Of a stretch of DNA of 64,000 nucleotides, positions 8,617 through 17,124 are shown one piece after another (the first letter of the stretch is position 1; each line of letters starts with the position of its first letter). Source of the DNA: Pedobacter soli (GTDB lineage Bacteria > Bacteroidota > Bacteroidia > Sphingobacteriales > Sphingobacteriaceae); assembly GCF_900101435.1 (NCBI RefSeq), contig NZ_FMZH01000001.1, positions 434,001 to 498,000 on the forward strand, given 5' to 3'. Both the position numbers and the translations under genes were made by a program. The notes below the pieces were generated by a model. That model did not search any database, was not told the DNA's origin, and worked only from the letters and a program-made list of their open reading frames with translations.

Positions 8617-8943
8617 ATGAAAAACCAGGAAAACAACCAACAGAAAGAAGAAATTCAAAATATCGAACAGTTTCAGATCAACCGGTCGCAGGGAAATGCC
8701 GCAGAAGGGCACCTAACTTCCGAAACGGAAGATGATGAATATACTGAGGATGAGGTGCAATTTGCCGACGGCGAAGGCACGCAATTAAATGAAAAAATTA
8801 AAGGTCCGGATGATGAAGAGGATGAAGAGGATGATGAAGATGAAGAAGAGGAGGAAGACAATTACGGCTATAACGAATCGGACATCGGAGAACTGAATAA
8901 CGACCCCGACGCTTACGATGAAGATGACGATGAGCTGCTATGA
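8617..8943 (+). CDS. Highly acidic, disordered protein
   Basis: A 108-residue protein whose second half is almost entirely Asp and Glu (DDEEDEEDDEDEEEEED near residues 64-80), with no hydrophobic core, so it is predicted to be intrinsically disordered. The N-terminal third is Gln/Asn-rich. No domain is recognised. Such proteins can act as histone-like or basic-protein chaperones or as ion buffers, but nothing here shows which. The codon pattern, clean terminator and start near a divergent promoter region support a real gene. The serine-rich reading on the other strand is a by-product. Confidence 0.7.
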   Translation: MKNQENNQQKEEIQNIEQFQINRSQGNAAEGHLTSETEDDEYTEDEVQFADGEGTQLNEKIKGPDDEEDEEDDEDEEEEEDNYGYNESDIGELNNDPDAYDEDDDELL

Positions 8944-8960
8944 AACAAATCCAGTTAAGC

Positions 8961-8994
8961 AATGCCAGACCATAAACAATCTGGCATTTTTTTT
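8961..8994. terminator. Bidirectional terminator
   Basis: AATGCCAGA and TCTGGCATT arms around a ten-base loop with a run of eight T residues on the plus strand. It is shared by the acidic-protein gene and the convergent ion channel. Confidence 0.8.
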
Positions 8995-9817
8995 ATCTGA
9001 ATAACGATGCTCCGCAATATTTACAAAACAAGGCATCGCTATCATGCCCTTCCCTGCTGCAACTGGGGCACGATTCGGGCAATTCTTTTTTATGCTTTGC
9101 AGCCATCGCAATATCATGCGTAATAATACCAGTCGGCACAGCAATAATGGCATAACCAATCAACATCACAACCGAAGCCACAAATTTGCCTAATGGGGTA
9201 ATGGGCGAAATATCGCCATAACCCACTGTTGTAATGGTAACAATGGCCCAGTATATGCTTTCAGGAATATTGGAAAAACCATTTTCGCGTTTTTCTACCA
9301 AATACATTACCGAACCCAGAATAACGGTAATGGTTAAAACCGTAAGCAGGAAAATACTAATCTTGCGGACACTATTTTTTAAGGCCTGGGTTAAAAAATT
9401 AATCTCAGTTAAAAAATGTCCCAGTTTAAAGATTCTGAAAACCCGCAATAAGCGCAGCGCCCTAAACACGAGTAAAGATTGTGCACCAACAAAGAAAATA
9501 CTTAAATAAGACGGCAACAGGGCAACCATATCAATAATCCCTAAGGGACTAAACACGTACCTAAGCGGTTTGCGGATACTGATAAGCCTCAAAATATATT
9601 CGATAGTAAAGAGCGCAGCAAAAACCCACTCCATTATATTAAAAAGCTTGCCATAGTGTTGATGAATACTCACCACACTATCGAGCATCACTACAATAAT
9701 ACTAGAGAAAATCGCAATTAAAAGCCCAACATCAAAAGCTTTGCCTGCCGGGGTATTTGATTCGTAAATAATCTCATGAAGTTTAAAACGCCAATCTTTA
9801 GGAGCAGGTGATGCCAT
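8993..9817 (-). CDS. Voltage-gated-type K+ channel with C-terminal zinc ribbon
   Basis: A 274-residue six-helix channel. S4 has regularly spaced arginines (R119, R122, R125, R128), followed by the pore helix and the potassium selectivity filter TTVGYGD at about 196-202 and a final S6 helix. Unusually, S6 is followed by a short tail with two CxxC pairs (C250/C253 and C265/C268), a zinc-ribbon pattern (CPSCS...CKYCG). The ribbon probably sits in the cytoplasm and may tetramerise or sense metal or redox state. Family knowledge supports K+ selectivity; gating by voltage is inferred from S4 only. Confidence 0.93.
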   Translation of the reverse strand: MASPAPKDWRFKLHEIIYESNTPAGKAFDVGLLIAIFSSIIVVMLDSVVSIHQHYGKLFNIMEWVFAALFTIEYILRLISIRKPLRYVFSPLGIIDMVALLPSYLSIFFVGAQSLLVFRALRLLRVFRIFKLGHFLTEINFLTQALKNSVRKISIFLLTVLTITVILGSVMYLVEKRENGFSNIPESIYWAIVTITTVGYGDISPITPLGKFVASVVMLIGYAIIAVPTGIITHDIAMAAKHKKELPESCPSCSREGHDSDALFCKYCGASLFR

Positions 9818-9841
9818 GTAGTTTTTAGCTAAGATACAGAA

Positions 9842-10693
9842 TTAACCATTAACCACTTCGCCACCGTTAACATGTATTACCTGCCCGGTAATGTAAGAAG
9901 CATCATCGGAAGCCAGAAACACATAAGCAGGTCCAAGTTCTGACGGTTGCCCTGCCCTTTCCATTGCAGTTTCACTCCCAAACGATTTAATTTTTTCTTT
10001 ATTAAATGTTGATACAATGAGTGGCGTCCAGACCGGGCCAGGTGCCACTGCATTAACCCTGATACCGCTTTTAGCCAGATTGGTAGCCAGCGAACGGGTA
10101 AAAGAAGTAATAGCGCCTTTGGTTGAAGAATAATCGATCAGGTGTGGTGAGGAGCGGTAAGCCGTAACCGAAGTAGTATTAATAATGGTATCACCAGCTC
10201 CGAAATGCTCCAGAACTTCGTTGGCAAAATAAAAATAGCCGTATATATTGACACGAAAAGTTTCATCGAGCTGTTTATGATCAATTTTATTGGGATCTTT
10301 TTGCGGCACCTGAATTGCGGCATTATTAACCAGGATATTTATCTTACCAAACTTTTTAATTACCGCATCAACTGCGTTTTTACAAAATACAGGCTTTTTC
10401 ACATCACCTTTTATCAGCAGACAGCTTTTCCCTGCAGCTTCTACCATTTTTTGGGTTGCTTTAGCATCAATATCTTCATTTAAATACACAATAGCAACAT
10501 CTGCCCCTTCTGCAGCAAAATGCACGGCAACCGCACGCCCAATACCGCTATCTCCACCGGTTATTAAAGCCACTTTATTTTCAAGCTTTCCTGCCGCTTT
10601 ATAATTTTCTTTAATTACCTCAGGTTGGGGGTCCATTTTAGCTTCTATACCGGGTTGCTTATTTTGTTTTGCAGGTGTTTTTTGAGTTTTCAT
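9842..10693 (-). CDS. SDR-family oxidoreductase (YghA/glucose-1-dehydrogenase-like)
   Basis: From the preferred ATG at 10693 the product is 283 residues. The frame continues upstream to 10750, but the extra 19 residues (MGLVCLFILKR...) look unrelated to the family. A basic, proline-rich N-terminal extension precedes the Rossmann fold. Motifs seen are ITGGDSGIGRA for the cofactor, LVNNAAIQ, the catalytic Ser and YSSTK, VAPGPVWTP, and the C-terminal VNGG. It belongs to the classical SDR group of YghA and general stress SDRs, probably NADP-dependent. The substrate is unknown. It follows the channel gene on the same strand by 24 bases. Confidence 0.9.
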   Translation of the reverse strand: MKTQKTPAKQNKQPGIEAKMDPQPEVIKENYKAAGKLENKVALITGGDSGIGRAVAVHFAAEGADVAIVYLNEDIDAKATQKMVEAAGKSCLLIKGDVKKPVFCKNAVDAVIKKFGKINILVNNAAIQVPQKDPNKIDHKQLDETFRVNIYGYFYFANEVLEHFGAGDTIINTTSVTAYRSSPHLIDYSSTKGAITSFTRSLATNLAKSGIRVNAVAPGPVWTPLIVSTFNKEKIKSFGSETAMERAGQPSELGPAYVFLASDDASYITGQVIHVNGGEVVNG

Positions 10694-10901
10694 AACCCTA
10701 TTATCTGTTTTAATGTATCTTTTTAAAATAAACAAGCATACTAAGCCCAAAGTTTTACAATCAAAATCTCAGTTCATCCTATCCCAGTCTCCTATTTGTC
10801 AGCAGCAGGGTAATTTAGCTTAATCATTTGCTCATATCCGATTATTTTGATCAGCTATACCTCTTTAAATTAGCTTTTCACATTCCTAACCAAATCACAC
10901 A

Positions 10902-12251
10902 ATGAAAAAAACAATTTTACTCACTTTATTATCGCTTAACCTGGCTTTAACGGGTTCGGCACAAAAACGGCTTGGCAATGAAACAGCTGCCGAAAAAACA
11001 AAGAGAATGGAGTGGTGGACAGATGCCCGCTTTGGCATGTTTATCCACTGGGGTTTGTACGCTTTACCTGCACGCCACGAATGGGTAAGGAACTATGAAC
11101 ATATTACCAATGAAAACTACCAAAAATATTTTGACCAGTTTAACCCTGATTTATTTAACCCTAAACAATGGGCTAAAGAAGCGAAAGCTGCCGGTATGAA
11201 ATATGCCGTTTTAACCACCAAGCACCACGAAGGTTTTACACTTTTTGACAGCAAATACACCGATTATAAAGCCACCAATACACAGGCAAAAAGAGATCTG
11301 GTAAGAGAATTTGTTGATGCTTTTCGTGCTGAAGGCATCAAAATTGGCTTTTACTACTCGCTTATCGACTGGCACCATCCTGATTTTACAATAGATAATG
11401 TTCATCCGCTAAGACCAGCAAAAGACTCGGAAGAAGCCTATGCTGCCCTAAACAAAGGCAGGGATATGGCCAAATACCGTAAATACTTATACAATCAGGT
11501 AACCGAACTTCTGACTAAATATGGCAAAATAGATATCCTTTGGGCCGATTTTTCTTACCCTGGCAAATATGGCAAAGGCAAAGACGACTGGGGATCGGTA
11601 GAGCTGCTTAAACAAATCAGAAAACTGCAACCGGGCATTATTGTAGATAACCGTTTAGATTTAAATGATTACGAAGATGGTACCGATTTTGAAACACCTG
11701 AACAGGTTGGACCAAAAGAATTGGAAAAATACCGCGGCAAAGTATGGGAAACCTGCCAAACCTTCTCCGGATCGTGGGGTTACCACCGCGATGAAAATAC
11801 CTGGAAAAGCAACAGAAAATTATTGGATTTGTTAATTACATCGGTAGCCAATGGTGGCAATTTATTGTTAAACGTTGGGCCAACTGCCCGTGGCGAATTT
11901 GATTACAGAGCCGAAACAGCATTAGATAGTTTGGGCATATGGATGCACGCCAACTCAAAATCGATATACCACTGCACTTTTGCACCTGCTGATTTTAAGG
12001 CTGCAGAAGGCACAAGACTTACTTACAACAAAGATACGAAGCGTTTATATGTTCACCTGTTCGAATACCCTAATACGGGCAATATTGCTTTGGACGGTTT
12101 TAAAGACAAAGTTAAGTATGCTCAGTTTTTACATGACAATTCTGAACTTCAGGTTGATGCTGAAAAATCAAAAGGCAACAGTCTGGTTTTAAAATTACCA
12201 AAGAAAAAACCCAACTTCGAAATACCAGTAATAGAATTGATATTAAATTAA
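10902..12251 (+). CDS. GH29 alpha-L-fucosidase, secreted
   Basis: A 449-residue protein with signal peptide (MKKTILLTLLSLNLALTGSAQ). The GH29 (beta/alpha)8 barrel shows FGMFIHWGLYALPA, then LTTKHHEGFTLFDS, FYYSLIDWHHPD and the nucleophile region ILWADFSYP, where the Asp of the LWxD motif is the likely retaining nucleophile. WETCQTFSGSWGY and LLNVGP complete the family pattern. The short C-terminal beta domain is present. It should release alpha-linked L-fucose in the periplasm. It stands alone with its own terminator. Confidence 0.95.
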   Translation: MKKTILLTLLSLNLALTGSAQKRLGNETAAEKTKRMEWWTDARFGMFIHWGLYALPARHEWVRNYEHITNENYQKYFDQFNPDLFNPKQWAKEAKAAGMKYAVLTTKHHEGFTLFDSKYTDYKATNTQAKRDLVREFVDAFRAEGIKIGFYYSLIDWHHPDFTIDNVHPLRPAKDSEEAYAALNKGRDMAKYRKYLYNQVTELLTKYGKIDILWADFSYPGKYGKGKDDWGSVELLKQIRKLQPGIIVDNRLDLNDYEDGTDFETPEQVGPKELEKYRGKVWETCQTFSGSWGYHRDENTWKSNRKLLDLLITSVANGGNLLLNVGPTARGEFDYRAETALDSLGIWMHANSKSIYHCTFAPADFKAAEGTRLTYNKDTKRLYVHLFEYPNTGNIALDGFKDKVKYAQFLHDNSELQVDAEKSKGNSLVLKLPKKKPNFEIPVIELILN

Positions 12252-12274
12252 CCCAAATTAATGTTAATGATCGG

Positions 12275-12304
12275 GCCTGCAAGCTAAACGTTGCGGGCTT
12301 TTTT
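12275..12304 (+). terminator. Rho-independent terminator of the fucosidase gene
   Basis: GCCTGCAA and TTGCGGGC arms (one T-G wobble pair) with an eight-base loop, then six T residues, 24 bases after the stop codon. Confidence 0.8.
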
Positions 12305-12740
12305 ATGCTCATTTTGAAACCATTAAACAACTAAGCTTTTGTATATCAAGCTATCAGCCATGAGTCATCAGCTATAACCATAAAAGCCACATAAGAACAA
12401 TTAAGCTTATTTCGAAACCATTAAGCAGTTAAGAAAATTAAGACTTTGAATCCTCTACACTATTATACTTTACAACTAGAGGCTTTACTGAAGCATCCAA
12501 CTTGGCCAAAGTACGGTATCTTCGTTCTACTTAAATTCGGCCTAACAAATTTTTCGGATTACATTGATTATGCCTAAGCACTAACTTTTAAAAGAAAAAT
12601 TTTCAGCCGATGTTTTTTGTTTCTTTTTGACACCAAAAAGAAAGCCCGTCCGGCAGGACAAACAAATATACATTTACTCTATACAACAAGTTTTCCTCAA
12701 GATTGAAATCACCTTAAACAGAAACCTTGATCCTCTCTAC
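12305..12740. other. Gene-free stretch with short low-complexity repeats
   Basis: No convincing gene. It contains two diverged copies of a phrase like TTTTGAAACCATTAAACAACTAAG / TTTCGAAACCATTAAGCAGTTAAG near 12310 and 12410, plus GAGTCATCAGCTAT-type fragments. It reads as worn extragenic repeats. Confidence 0.4.
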
Positions 12741-13505
12741 CTAGGCCGACAACAAATCAGACTGATGCAATGCGGCATAAGCTTTTGCCTGTACTACATT
12801 ACCTATAATAATAATAGCAGGATAAGTTAAACCAGCTTCTTCAGCAGCTTCCTGTAAATTATTAGCCAAACACACTACCTGTTTCTGATGCGGAAGAGTG
12901 GCATGCTGAATAATTGCTGCAGGCATAGTACCTAAACCTGCATCACAGTACGCTTTCGAAATTTCAGCAACCTTTTTCATCCCCATATAAATCACTACAG
13001 TTGCCGAACTCTTCATTGCACATTTTAAATCCTCGGTTAAGCTCCCATCCTTCTTGGTACCGGTTAATATCCAAACGCTTTCGCTAATACCCCGATGTGT
13101 TAAGGGAACATCGATAAAACCTGCACCCTGCATACTGCTTATCCCCGGAATATAGTGACATTTGATGCCACGGGCTTCTGCATAAATCAATTCTTCAAAG
13201 CCACGCCCAAAAATAAAGGGATCTCCACCCTTTAAACGTACCACTACCTGATATTGATGTGCATTTTCTACAATTAATTCATTTATTTTCTCCTGAGGAG
13301 TGTATTCCTGATAAGGTTGTTTGCCAACATAGATCATTTTACATGTTTTTGGCGCAATTCCAAGCAATTTCTCATTACTTAAGTTATCATATAGTATAAC
13401 TTCTGCTCTTTTTAACACATTAAATGCTTTCATAGTGATCAATTCAGGATCACCAGGGCCTCCCCCCATTATAAAAACTCCAAAATCTCCCGTTTTTTGA
13501 TTCAT
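12741..13505 (-). CDS. cobA: Uroporphyrinogen-III C-methyltransferase
   Basis: The 254-residue protein belongs to the SUMT family: GGGPGDPELITMKAFN at the N-terminus, VRLKGGDPFIFGRG for the SAM and substrate site, YIPGISS, and LTHRGISESVWILTG. It converts uroporphyrinogen III to precorrin-2, the first dedicated step toward siroheme. It is divergent from nirB, whose product needs siroheme, so the shared 241-base promoter region probably coordinates them. This is the single-domain form; the dehydrogenase/chelatase (CysG N-terminal part) is not in the window. Confidence 0.95.
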   Translation of the reverse strand: MNQKTGDFGVFIMGGGPGDPELITMKAFNVLKRAEVILYDNLSNEKLLGIAPKTCKMIYVGKQPYQEYTPQEKINELIVENAHQYQVVVRLKGGDPFIFGRGFEELIYAEARGIKCHYIPGISSMQGAGFIDVPLTHRGISESVWILTGTKKDGSLTEDLKCAMKSSATVVIYMGMKKVAEISKAYCDAGLGTMPAAIIQHATLPHQKQVVCLANNLQEAAEEAGLTYPAIIIIGNVVQAKAYAALHQSDLLSA

Positions 13506-13571
13506 AATTTTAACGTTTTAACTATTTAATCATAAAATTAATTAAAATTTACTAAAAAATTAAATATTTTA

Positions 13572-13583
13572 TGATAAAAATCA
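13572..13583. promoter_or_regulatory. FNR/CRP-type site TGAT-N4-ATCA between cobA and nirB
   Basis: TGATAAAAATCA matches the core of the FNR box (TTGAT-N4-ATCAA) except the outermost bases. It sits in the divergent control region, about 45-50 bases upstream of the start point predicted from the -7 motif at 13615. The cluster's own FNR-like regulator (24692-25375) is the natural candidate to bind it. Confidence 0.5.
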
Positions 13584-13614
13584 CAACAAAACAACTTTTA
13601 AATCATTTTTAACC

Positions 13615-13622
13615 TATATTTG
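13615..13622 (+). promoter_or_regulatory. Candidate -7 promoter motif for the nirB operon
   Basis: TATATTTG fits TAnnTTTG exactly and would give a leader of about 120 bases. No good -33 TTG is visible, as would suit a promoter that needs an activator. Confidence 0.45.
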
Positions 13623-13746
13623 AATATTAAAAATCATATAATAATTAAATATTATAATTTTTAAACGCAAAAAACCTACAAAAACACAACAAAACAACCA
13701 AACAACTAAAAAAATATACCATAAACACAATATACCTTCAAGATTT

Positions 13747-16257
13747 ATGAAAGAACCACAAATAATCGTAATCGGAAATGGAATGGTGGGATATAAGTTC
13801 TGCGAGAAACTGAGATCAAAAACATCTTCCTTTAATCTTATCGTTTTTGGAGAAGAACCACGCAGAGCCTACGACAGGGTTCACCTGAGCGAATACTTTA
13901 ATGGTAAAACTGCTGATGATCTTTCGCTTTCTACCGAAAACTGGTACCAGGAACAAAATATTACCCTCTTTTTAAATAACCCTGTAGTTAAAATAGATCG
14001 CGAACAACAAAAGGTATATACTGGCAATGGTTTAGATTACACTTATGATATATTGGTTTTCGCAACAGGCTCAGGCGCCTTTGTTCCGAATATCCCCGGC
14101 ATAGAAAAAGAAGGTGTTTTCGTGTATCGCACAATCGAAGACCTCGACCTGATTAGCACATATGCAAAAAAAGCAAAAACAGCTTCTGTTATAGGCGGCG
14201 GACTACTTGGCCTGGAAGCTGCAAAAGCACTGATAGATTTAGGAATCGAAAAAACCAATATCATTGAATTTGCACCGCGCTTAATGCCCAGGCAAATTGA
14301 TGCCGCAGGCAGTGATATGTTAAAATCGAAATTAACTGACCTTGGTTTACAAATCCACTTAAATAAAAATACAGCTAATATTGAAGGCGAAGGTAAAATT
14401 ACTGCCTTAAAATTTAGCGACGATACCTCATTAGAGGCCGACATGCTGGTAATTTCGGCGGGTATTAAACCGAGAGATGAACTGGCAAAAGCCTGTGGAA
14501 TTGAAGTTGGTGCACGGGGCGGTATTGTAGTTGACGAGAAAATGCAAACCAGCGACCCGGCCATATTTGCGATCGGCGAATGCGCCTTGTTTGAGGGCAT
14601 GATTTACGGATTGGTAGCACCAGGCTATGAAATGGCCGAAGTTTTAGCCACCAACCTCTGCGCAGGAAATAAAAGCTTCAGCAGTTTTGACATGAGTACC
14701 AAACTGAAACTCATTGGTATTGATGTAGCCAGCTTTGGAGATAACTTTATTACCGAACCGGATTGCCGCACCATTATTTTCGAAAACAAGCATAAAGGTG
14801 TTTACAAACGCATTAATGTGAGTAACGACGGGCAATACCTTCTGGGAGGTATATTAATCGGAGACGCATCAGCATACAACATGCTCTTGCAAACCGCAAT
14901 CAATAAAATCGCATTACCCGAAGATCCGGAAGAGCTTATATTAGGTTCACGTGGCGGAGGCGAACCTGCGGGCGCTGGCATTACCAGCCTGCCCGACAAT
15001 GCACTGATTTGCAGCTGCGAAGGTGTAAGCAAAGGCGACATTTGCGCTTCGGTTACCGATGGCGGATGCGAAAACATAGATGATGTAAAAAAATGCACCA
15101 AAGCAGGTACAGGTTGTGGTGGCTGCATGCCGATGGTGAAAGATTTATTGAACCACACCCTAAAATCGCAAGGTAAATACATTAAAAATGTAATCTGCGA
15201 GCACTTCAACTACAGCAGACAGGAGCTTTACGATCTCATTCACATTCATGAACTGAAAAGCTACGACGAGGTACTCACTGCTTTAGGCGAAAACGATGGT
15301 TGCGAGGTATGTAAACCGCTGGTATCATCAATTCTGGCCAGTCTTTGGAACGAAATGATTCTTAAAAAAGGAAATGATGTGGCACAAGATAGCAACGACC
15401 GTTTTTTAGCCAATATCCAAAAAGGAGGCTCATATTCAGTAGTACCACGCATACCGGGCGGAGAAATAACGCCGGAAAAATTAATTGTGATCGGCGAAGT
15501 AGCCAAGAAATACAACCTATACACCAAAATAACCGGTGGTCAGCGTATTGATTTGTTTGGCGCACACCTGAATGATTTACCTGTAATCTGGGAAGAACTG
15601 ATTGCGGCCGGCTTTGAAAGCGGTCATGCTTATGGAAAAGGATTAAGGACCGTAAAAAGCTGTGTAGGGAGCACCTGGTGCAGATTCGGATTGCATGATA
15701 GCGTAAGTTTTGCCATCCGCATTGAAGAAAGATACAGAGGCATTCGTGCCCCACACAAATTTAAATCGGCAGTTAGTGGCTGCATCAGAGAATGTGCTGA
15801 AGCACAAAGTAAAGATTTCGGGATTATTGCCACCGAAAAAGGCTGGAATTTATATGTATGCGGCAACGGCGGAAGCAAACCGCAGCACGCCCTCCTGCTG
15901 GCAACCGATTTAGATAGCGAAACCTGCATCAAATACATTGATAGGTTCCTGATGTTCTATATCCGCACAGCCGATCCATTGACCAGAACCGCTACCTGGT
16001 TAAATAAAATGGAAGGCGGTATCGATTACCTGCGGAATGTAATTGTTAACGATAGCTTAGGCATGGCCAAACAATGGGAGCATGAAATAGAAAAACTGAT
16101 CAGCTCGTACAAATGCGAGTGGAAAGAAGCGGTAGAAAACCCGGCGATCAGAAAACGTTTCTCTCATTTTGTTAATGCACCCGAAGAGAAAGATCCTTCG
16201 ATCGAATTTGTAGAAATGCGCGGACAAAAAAGAACCGCTGAATGGAAAATAGTCTAA
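13747..16257 (+). CDS. nirB: Assimilatory NAD(P)H nitrite reductase, large subunit
   Basis: The 836-residue protein has the complete NirB layout. The FAD-binding N-terminus is VIGNGMVGYKFCE, and the NAD(P)H motif is IGGGLLGLEAA at about 149-159. A BFD-like [2Fe-2S] domain has C422, C424, C457 and C460. The sulfite/nitrite reductase domain carries the siroheme/[4Fe-4S] ligands as Cys-x5-Cys (C639, C645) and Cys-x3-Cys (C679, C683). It reduces nitrite to ammonium with six electrons from NAD(P)H in the cytoplasm. It heads the nitrate operon and is divergent from cobA, which makes its siroheme precursor. Confidence 0.97.
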   Translation: MKEPQIIVIGNGMVGYKFCEKLRSKTSSFNLIVFGEEPRRAYDRVHLSEYFNGKTADDLSLSTENWYQEQNITLFLNNPVVKIDREQQKVYTGNGLDYTYDILVFATGSGAFVPNIPGIEKEGVFVYRTIEDLDLISTYAKKAKTASVIGGGLLGLEAAKALIDLGIEKTNIIEFAPRLMPRQIDAAGSDMLKSKLTDLGLQIHLNKNTANIEGEGKITALKFSDDTSLEADMLVISAGIKPRDELAKACGIEVGARGGIVVDEKMQTSDPAIFAIGECALFEGMIYGLVAPGYEMAEVLATNLCAGNKSFSSFDMSTKLKLIGIDVASFGDNFITEPDCRTIIFENKHKGVYKRINVSNDGQYLLGGILIGDASAYNMLLQTAINKIALPEDPEELILGSRGGGEPAGAGITSLPDNALICSCEGVSKGDICASVTDGGCENIDDVKKCTKAGTGCGGCMPMVKDLLNHTLKSQGKYIKNVICEHFNYSRQELYDLIHIHELKSYDEVLTALGENDGCEVCKPLVSSILASLWNEMILKKGNDVAQDSNDRFLANIQKGGSYSVVPRIPGGEITPEKLIVIGEVAKKYNLYTKITGGQRIDLFGAHLNDLPVIWEELIAAGFESGHAYGKGLRTVKSCVGSTWCRFGLHDSVSFAIRIEERYRGIRAPHKFKSAVSGCIRECAEAQSKDFGIIATEKGWNLYVCGNGGSKPQHALLLATDLDSETCIKYIDRFLMFYIRTADPLTRTATWLNKMEGGIDYLRNVIVNDSLGMAKQWEHEIEKLISSYKCEWKEAVENPAIRKRFSHFVNAPEEKDPSIEFVEMRGQKRTAEWKIV

Positions 16258-16300
16258 CCAAATATAATTAACCAAAAATTTTCAATTTAAACTTAATCTT

Positions 16301-16651
16301 ATGACAGAAACAACAAACAACTGGTTAGCCGCATGTCGTGTTGAAGACGCAGTAGAAAATGGAGGGGTATGTGTAAAACACGGTGAAGAGCAAATTGCGT
16401 TATTCTATTTTACCAGAAGAAACGAGTGGTACGCCACACAAAATGAGTGTCCGCACAAAAAACAAATGGCATTAAGCCGTGGAATGATTGGCTCTATTAC
16501 CGACGAACCTAAGGTAGCCTGCCCTTTTCACAAAAAAACGTTTTCGTTAAACACGGGCGAATGCTTAAGTGGTGACGAATGCGCGATTAAAACTTACCCG
16601 GTAAAGGTAGAAAATGGAACCGTTTACGTTGGAATCAATCCAAAATCTTAA
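16301..16651 (+). CDS. nirD: Nitrite reductase small subunit, Rieske-type
   Basis: The 116-residue protein has a Rieske fold and lies 43 bases after nirB. Unlike E. coli NirD, which keeps the fold but lacks the cluster ligands, this one has both ligand pairs: C50-P-H52 (NECPHKK) and C74-P-F-H77 (ACPFHKK), separated by 21 residues. A [2Fe-2S] cluster is therefore expected. It should pair with NirB as the small subunit of the assimilatory enzyme. Confidence 0.92.
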   Translation: MTETTNNWLAACRVEDAVENGGVCVKHGEEQIALFYFTRRNEWYATQNECPHKKQMALSRGMIGSITDEPKVACPFHKKTFSLNTGECLSGDECAIKTYPVKVENGTVYVGINPKS

Positions 16652-16702
16652 ATTGTATTATTAAGAGAAAACAAACCAAATTTCAACCCAAACCAAACCA
16701 AC

Positions 16703-17098
16703 ATGAAAACTCAAAATCGCGTGGCTTTTGTAAGCTGCTTAGTACTCACTATGTTCTTTTTTTCAACCAAAGCACAAACCAAAGCTGTTTTGTTTGATGG
16801 CATTTTAACTGCAGGCTATGTAGACCATGGTGCTTTTATCAATTGTGCAGGGCCAAGCATTAAATTCAGTAAAAAACCTTACACGGTCCTGCTAGGAATG
16901 CTACCAAGTTTAAGAATTAAGGAAGATAAGGTTGCCGCTGGCGCGACCAAAAACTCAGTCCTCACCCCTAATCTGGGTTTTGGCCTAACTGCAGCTTTCC
17001 GCCACATTGCCGTTCAATTACCAGTATTTTACAATGCTAAAACTGCGGCAAAAAACGGAGAATGGAACCTGGGCGTCGGCCTAGGGTATAAATTTTAA
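16703..17098 (+). CDS. Small secreted or outer-membrane protein of the nitrate cluster
   Basis: A 131-residue protein with signal peptide (SCLVLTMFFFSTKAQ). The mature part is about 105 residues, with alternating short beta-like stretches and a C-terminus ending in GVGLGYKF, the terminal aromatic typical of outer-membrane beta-strands. It is too short for a classical porin unless it oligomerises. I do not recognise a named family. Its position between nirD and the nitrate transporter suggests a link to nitrate entry or cell-envelope adaptation, but that is inference from context only. Confidence 0.65.
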   Translation: MKTQNRVAFVSCLVLTMFFFSTKAQTKAVLFDGILTAGYVDHGAFINCAGPSIKFSKKPYTVLLGMLPSLRIKEDKVAAGATKNSVLTPNLGFGLTAAFRHIAVQLPVFYNAKTAAKNGEWNLGVGLGYKF

Positions 17099-17124
17099 CC
17101 CTAATAGCAAATGCTAAACTGAAC

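Noticed and set aside
8673..8861. Serine-rich minus-strand open frame
   Set aside because: It is the antisense of the Asp/Glu-rich gene (GAT/GAA read as ATC/TTC and TCA/TCT), not a gene.
14043..15938. Several long minus-strand frames inside nirB
   Set aside because: They are antisense shadows of a well-supported NirB frame; no domains are seen in them.
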